From Pestalotiopsis fici W106-1 (Eukaryota > Ascomycota > Sordariomycetes > Amphisphaeriales > Sporocadaceae): a stretch of 64,000 nt of DNA. Position 1 is the first letter of the stretch, and each line of letters starts with the position of its first letter. Of the stretch, positions 60,852 to 64,000 are shown piece after piece. Location of the stretch: contig NW_006917100.1 of assembly GCF_000516985.1 (NCBI RefSeq), forward strand, positions 795,490 through 859,489, given 5' to 3'. The notes beneath the pieces were generated by a model. It was not told where the DNA came from and searched no databases. It saw only the letters and a program-made list of their open reading frames with translations. The translations under genes were made by a program, and so were the position numbers.

Positions 60852-63800
60852 ATGATCGCCATGCTCAAACCAGGATATCTGCTTCTCCTACATACTTTGC
60901 CCACTCGCATTGCTCACGCGACAATCTGGGGTAAGCAGGTACTCTGTTTGATATTGAGCAGCGAGATATAATCGTCGACATAACTTTAACTTGCGGCCTC
61001 ACATACCCTTCGCCTCTACCTAGTACTCTCTACGTTCCACAGCGCAAAGACCGCTGCTCCTCGCAAACTGGCGCCACCACGCCGCTTTCTGCCTCCACAG
61101 CCGCATCCTCACCACAGAGCCTCGCTCTTCCGCTACCTCTTCCCACGTCTGAGCCAACGATATCGAGAGCGGCTGCTTGGCTTCCACCTCGACACCCTTC
61201 CCTACTACAAGCACCGCCTTCAGAGTCGTGTATATCGCTTCATCCTCGAGCGTCAGCGAAGGCGAAACGAGCAGTCGCGCATCGTCGACCGTGCCCGGCG
61301 GCTTCTCCTTGGGCCGCCGAAGCCGAAGCCGACATTGCGAGCACCAAAGAAACGGGATGTGATTAGAGCAAAGCGCAAGAGCATCATGTCATATCTTTCA
61401 GGGTATGGCTCGGGAAGCGGGACTGGGGCCGAGCCCGGTGCGAGGAGAAGAAAGTTGGCGGCTGTGGCAGGCCGAGTCTATAATGCTGGCGCATCGGCCG
61501 TGAGTGGGATTCGAGAGTCGTACAATCAGACCAGAGCCGGCCAAATCGATACCGAGGAGCTTCAGAAGATTACGATACCCGGTGCCTTTCCGGATGTCAA
61601 AATCATTGTCTCGGGAGACGAACAGATGGTGCTTTTCCCGTCTTATGCCAAACGACACGTCAGAGGCCAAATGCGACAGTATGAAGACCCGGCAGGCCCA
61701 CCTCACAGTTCTACCGTCGAAATAGACGAGGAAGAGTACTGGCGCCAAGAATGGGCGAGGCACGAAGATGAAAAGGCCATTGTCGATGTAGACGTGCGAG
61801 GCTGGATATACAATCCACACCGAGGGCCCATGACTAGGAGGAATCGCATCCTGATAGGCCTGGCTCGACAACTAAGCGGCATTCCTACGCCACAAGCGCA
61901 ACAGCAACACCTGGACCCGTCTCCGGCATCTTTACACCAGTTGCATGAAGAAGAGCGCGAGCAGATGCGAATCGCCCAAGAAGCCCAGGAAATCGAAAGG
62001 CGGGGGCAAGCCGAGAGAGCAGCGGCGGTCAAGGGAGGTTATAGCGAAGCACCAAGGGATGCAGACTCGGAGGATGAGTATGGAAGCTCACGTGATTCTA
62101 GGAGTCGTAGTCCGACTCCATCAGCTCGCTCTGCTCCTCGTTCCCCAGTCATGGGTGTGAGCAGATCGAGCACTGCAGGTGGGAGTCAGCTGAGCGAGGC
62201 CGAGCTCGCTGTTGCCAATGCAAATTTAATGGCTCGAATTGCCCCATTCATGACAACGCCGTTGGTGCAGAGGCCTATAACTGTCTTTTTCTACAATGAC
62301 AGCCAGTCTCAGTCCAAAACTGTCACGACCAATGATTCTGGCCATTTCATTCTGCGAGCACCGTTAGACTTTGTGCCTACTCACATTCGAGTTCTCGCGA
62401 ACGAAGGTCTGTCTGCCACCGAGCCGGTTCATGTCATTGAACCCGAGGGCATCAGCCTAATCAGTGACATTGATGACACAATCAAGCACTCTAGCATCAC
62501 GACTGGTGCCAAGGAAATCTTCCGGAATACCTTTATACGCGATCTTGGAGATTTGACGGTCGACGGAGTCAGGGAGTGGTATACCTCCATGCACAATCTG
62601 GGTGTGAGGATACACTACTGCTCCAACAGCCCGTGGCAGCTGTATCCTGTTATTGCTAGCTACTTCAAGCTAGCAGGGTTACCTCCCGGCTCTATTCATT
62701 TGAAGCAGTACAGTGGCATGCTCCAGGGCATCTTTGAGCCCGTGGCAGAGAGAAAGAAGGGCACACTGGAAAAGATTATGCATGATTTTCCGCAGCGCCG
62801 ATTCCTTCTCGTAGGTGACAGTGGAGAGGCTGACCTGGAGGTCTACACCGAGATAGCCGTTGCTAACCCTGGTCGCATTGTCGCGATTTTCATTCGGGAT
62901 GTGACAACGCCAGAGCGCTCGGGCTATTTCGACTCGGGTTTCGGTCGCGCCAGTGGACGAGAGCTGGTACGGGCTCCGAACAGCACGAACCCGAGCCGTA
63001 ATAACTCGCTAGACGATCGCGCAAGCAGGCCTGCCTTGCCACCACGTACGCCAAGCAAGCCTGCGAAAGAAGAGGGCCCGATCATGGGAGATTTGATTGA
63101 CTTTTCTGAGGAACCTCAAGAAAGTCCTCAAGAAGAATCTCGGCACTTGCAAGAATTGCGGGAAAACCTGCCTCCTAGTAACAAGAAAGCACCGCCTCCA
63201 AGGCCAGCTAAGCCGACGTCCCTCAAAAGCTCATCAACAGCCTCACTATCTGGGGCAAGCAATCCTGCAGAAACTTTGGAACAGAAGAAACCACCACCGC
63301 CGCCACAGGCGCGTAGGACTACTCCATCTAATGGAGGTTCAGCAAAACCTCCTGCCCCTCATCCGCTATCACAAATGCATAATTCCTCACAGCAAGGGCT
63401 CAACGGAAGTCAACAAAGCCTATCCAGTACAGTGCCATATGATCGACGTGGATCCAATTTCTCCAGCACTTCTGGCTCCGCATCATCTAAATCGGCTGCT
63501 CCACCACCGCCGCCACCAAGGAGAACCAATACAGCTTCGAGTCTACAACAATCAGGCCCACAGGTCACAAGGAACCCATCTCGCGGTACACCGGATTCCG
63601 ATGTAGAAGCCATAGACTCGTTGCCTCCGTCGGCATTCCAAAACAATACTTACAATACGAATCTCACCCCAGATGCACCACTGAACAAGAAATTAGATCT
63701 ATGGCATAGGCGTTTGCAACGAGCACAGGAGACGCTTGACCAGCAAGGCGTTGCGCTTTATACCTGGCGTCGTGGAAATGATGTTGTTAACGAGGCTGAG

Positions 63801-63881
63801 GGTCTCGTGCGTCAAGCAATGAAGGACATGGGAGTAAAAGTTGGCGAAGGAGAGAAGCGAAACCTGAAGAACAGACAATAA
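60852..63881 (+). CDS. APP1: Phosphatidate phosphatase APP1-like protein
   Basis: App1 is an actin-patch Mg2+-dependent phosphatidate phosphatase of the HAD superfamily, linking lipid turnover to endocytosis. The conserved App1 domain has DIDDTIKHSS (the DxDxT catalytic motif), GVRIHYCSNSPWQLYPVI, KGTLEKIMHDFPQRRFLLVGD and GYFDSGFGRASGRE. The C-terminal third is Pro-rich with PPPPQ/APPPPPPRR tracts, likely SH3 ligands, as in yeast. A conservative start is ATG 61386 (MSYLSGYGSG). The frame, however, is open far upstream (RLQSRVYRFILERQRRRNEQ...KRDVIRAKRKSIM) without an ATG. It joins in phase to an exon at 60852-60930 through an intron at 60931-61023 (GTAAGC...CCTAG), giving 978 aa. I prefer this longer two-exon model, with less confidence in exon 1. 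Confidence 0.86.
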
Positions 63882-64000
63882 GATGGCTTTTCCCTGCATA
63901 TATAGTAATCATGACAATACTCACCTCGTTTCAATACGTGCTGACTTCAGAGACATGTACTGTAAGCAGTTACTTGGAAAGGCCATGAAAAGTATTCATT

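Overview
The window reads as chromosomal DNA of a filamentous ascomycete (Pezizomycotina, probably Sordariomycetes/Hypocreales; the order is inferred from overall gene style, not proven). Support comes from short GT-AG introns of about 50-90 bp in nearly every gene, a CFEM protein, a Zn2Cys6 regulator, a fungal NACHT/ankyrin NLR, an intracellular catalase-peroxidase, a Skt5/Chs4-type chitin synthase activator, and an adenylating reductase with P450, SDR and MFS neighbours. There is one 100-N scaffold gap at 34940-35039. I found no convincing tRNA, rRNA, transposon or CRISPR array.

Layout. 1-10.1 kb holds housekeeping genes: the C-terminus of alpha-COP, RPN12 of the 26S proteasome, and an SKT5/CHS4 orthologue with an unusually long first intron. 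10.5-23.1 kb holds a HLTF/Rad5-like SNF2 helicase divergent from a large NLR-like STAND protein, then a 2-oxoglutarate oxygenase gene with an in-frame stop. 23.9-31.8 kb holds a CFEM protein with a methionine-rich tail, KatG, a 3.5-kb gene-poor stretch and a secreted chitin-binding (CBM18) protein. 33.0-35.5 kb holds an AAA ATPase whose C-terminus is a tandem array of CPGC repeats, broken by the scaffold gap. 36.5-43.3 kb holds a small His/Gly-rich protein, a small chromodomain protein, the microtubule plus-end protein EB1 and two tandem double-GRF zinc-finger paralogues.

43.9-60.3 kb looks like a metabolic gene cluster: SDR, cytochrome P450, amino-acid/choline-type permease, MFS anion:cation symporter, Zn2Cys6 regulator, aldo-keto reductase and an adenylation-thiolation-reductase enzyme. 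The last carries a complete gluconokinase-like P-loop kinase fused to its C-terminus in one uninterrupted exon. A simple reading is that an acid is taken up or made, activated, reduced, further reduced or oxidised by AKR/SDR/P450, and perhaps phosphorylated; the substrate is unknown. The APP1 phosphatidate phosphatase gene at 60.9-63.9 kb probably marks the right edge of the cluster.

The two most novel-looking objects are (1) the AAA ATPase with at least 11 complete CPGC repeat copies and (2) the A-T-R-kinase fusion and its cluster. Exon structures were built by hand from splice consensus and reading-frame continuity. Family assignments come from recognised motifs, without database searches.
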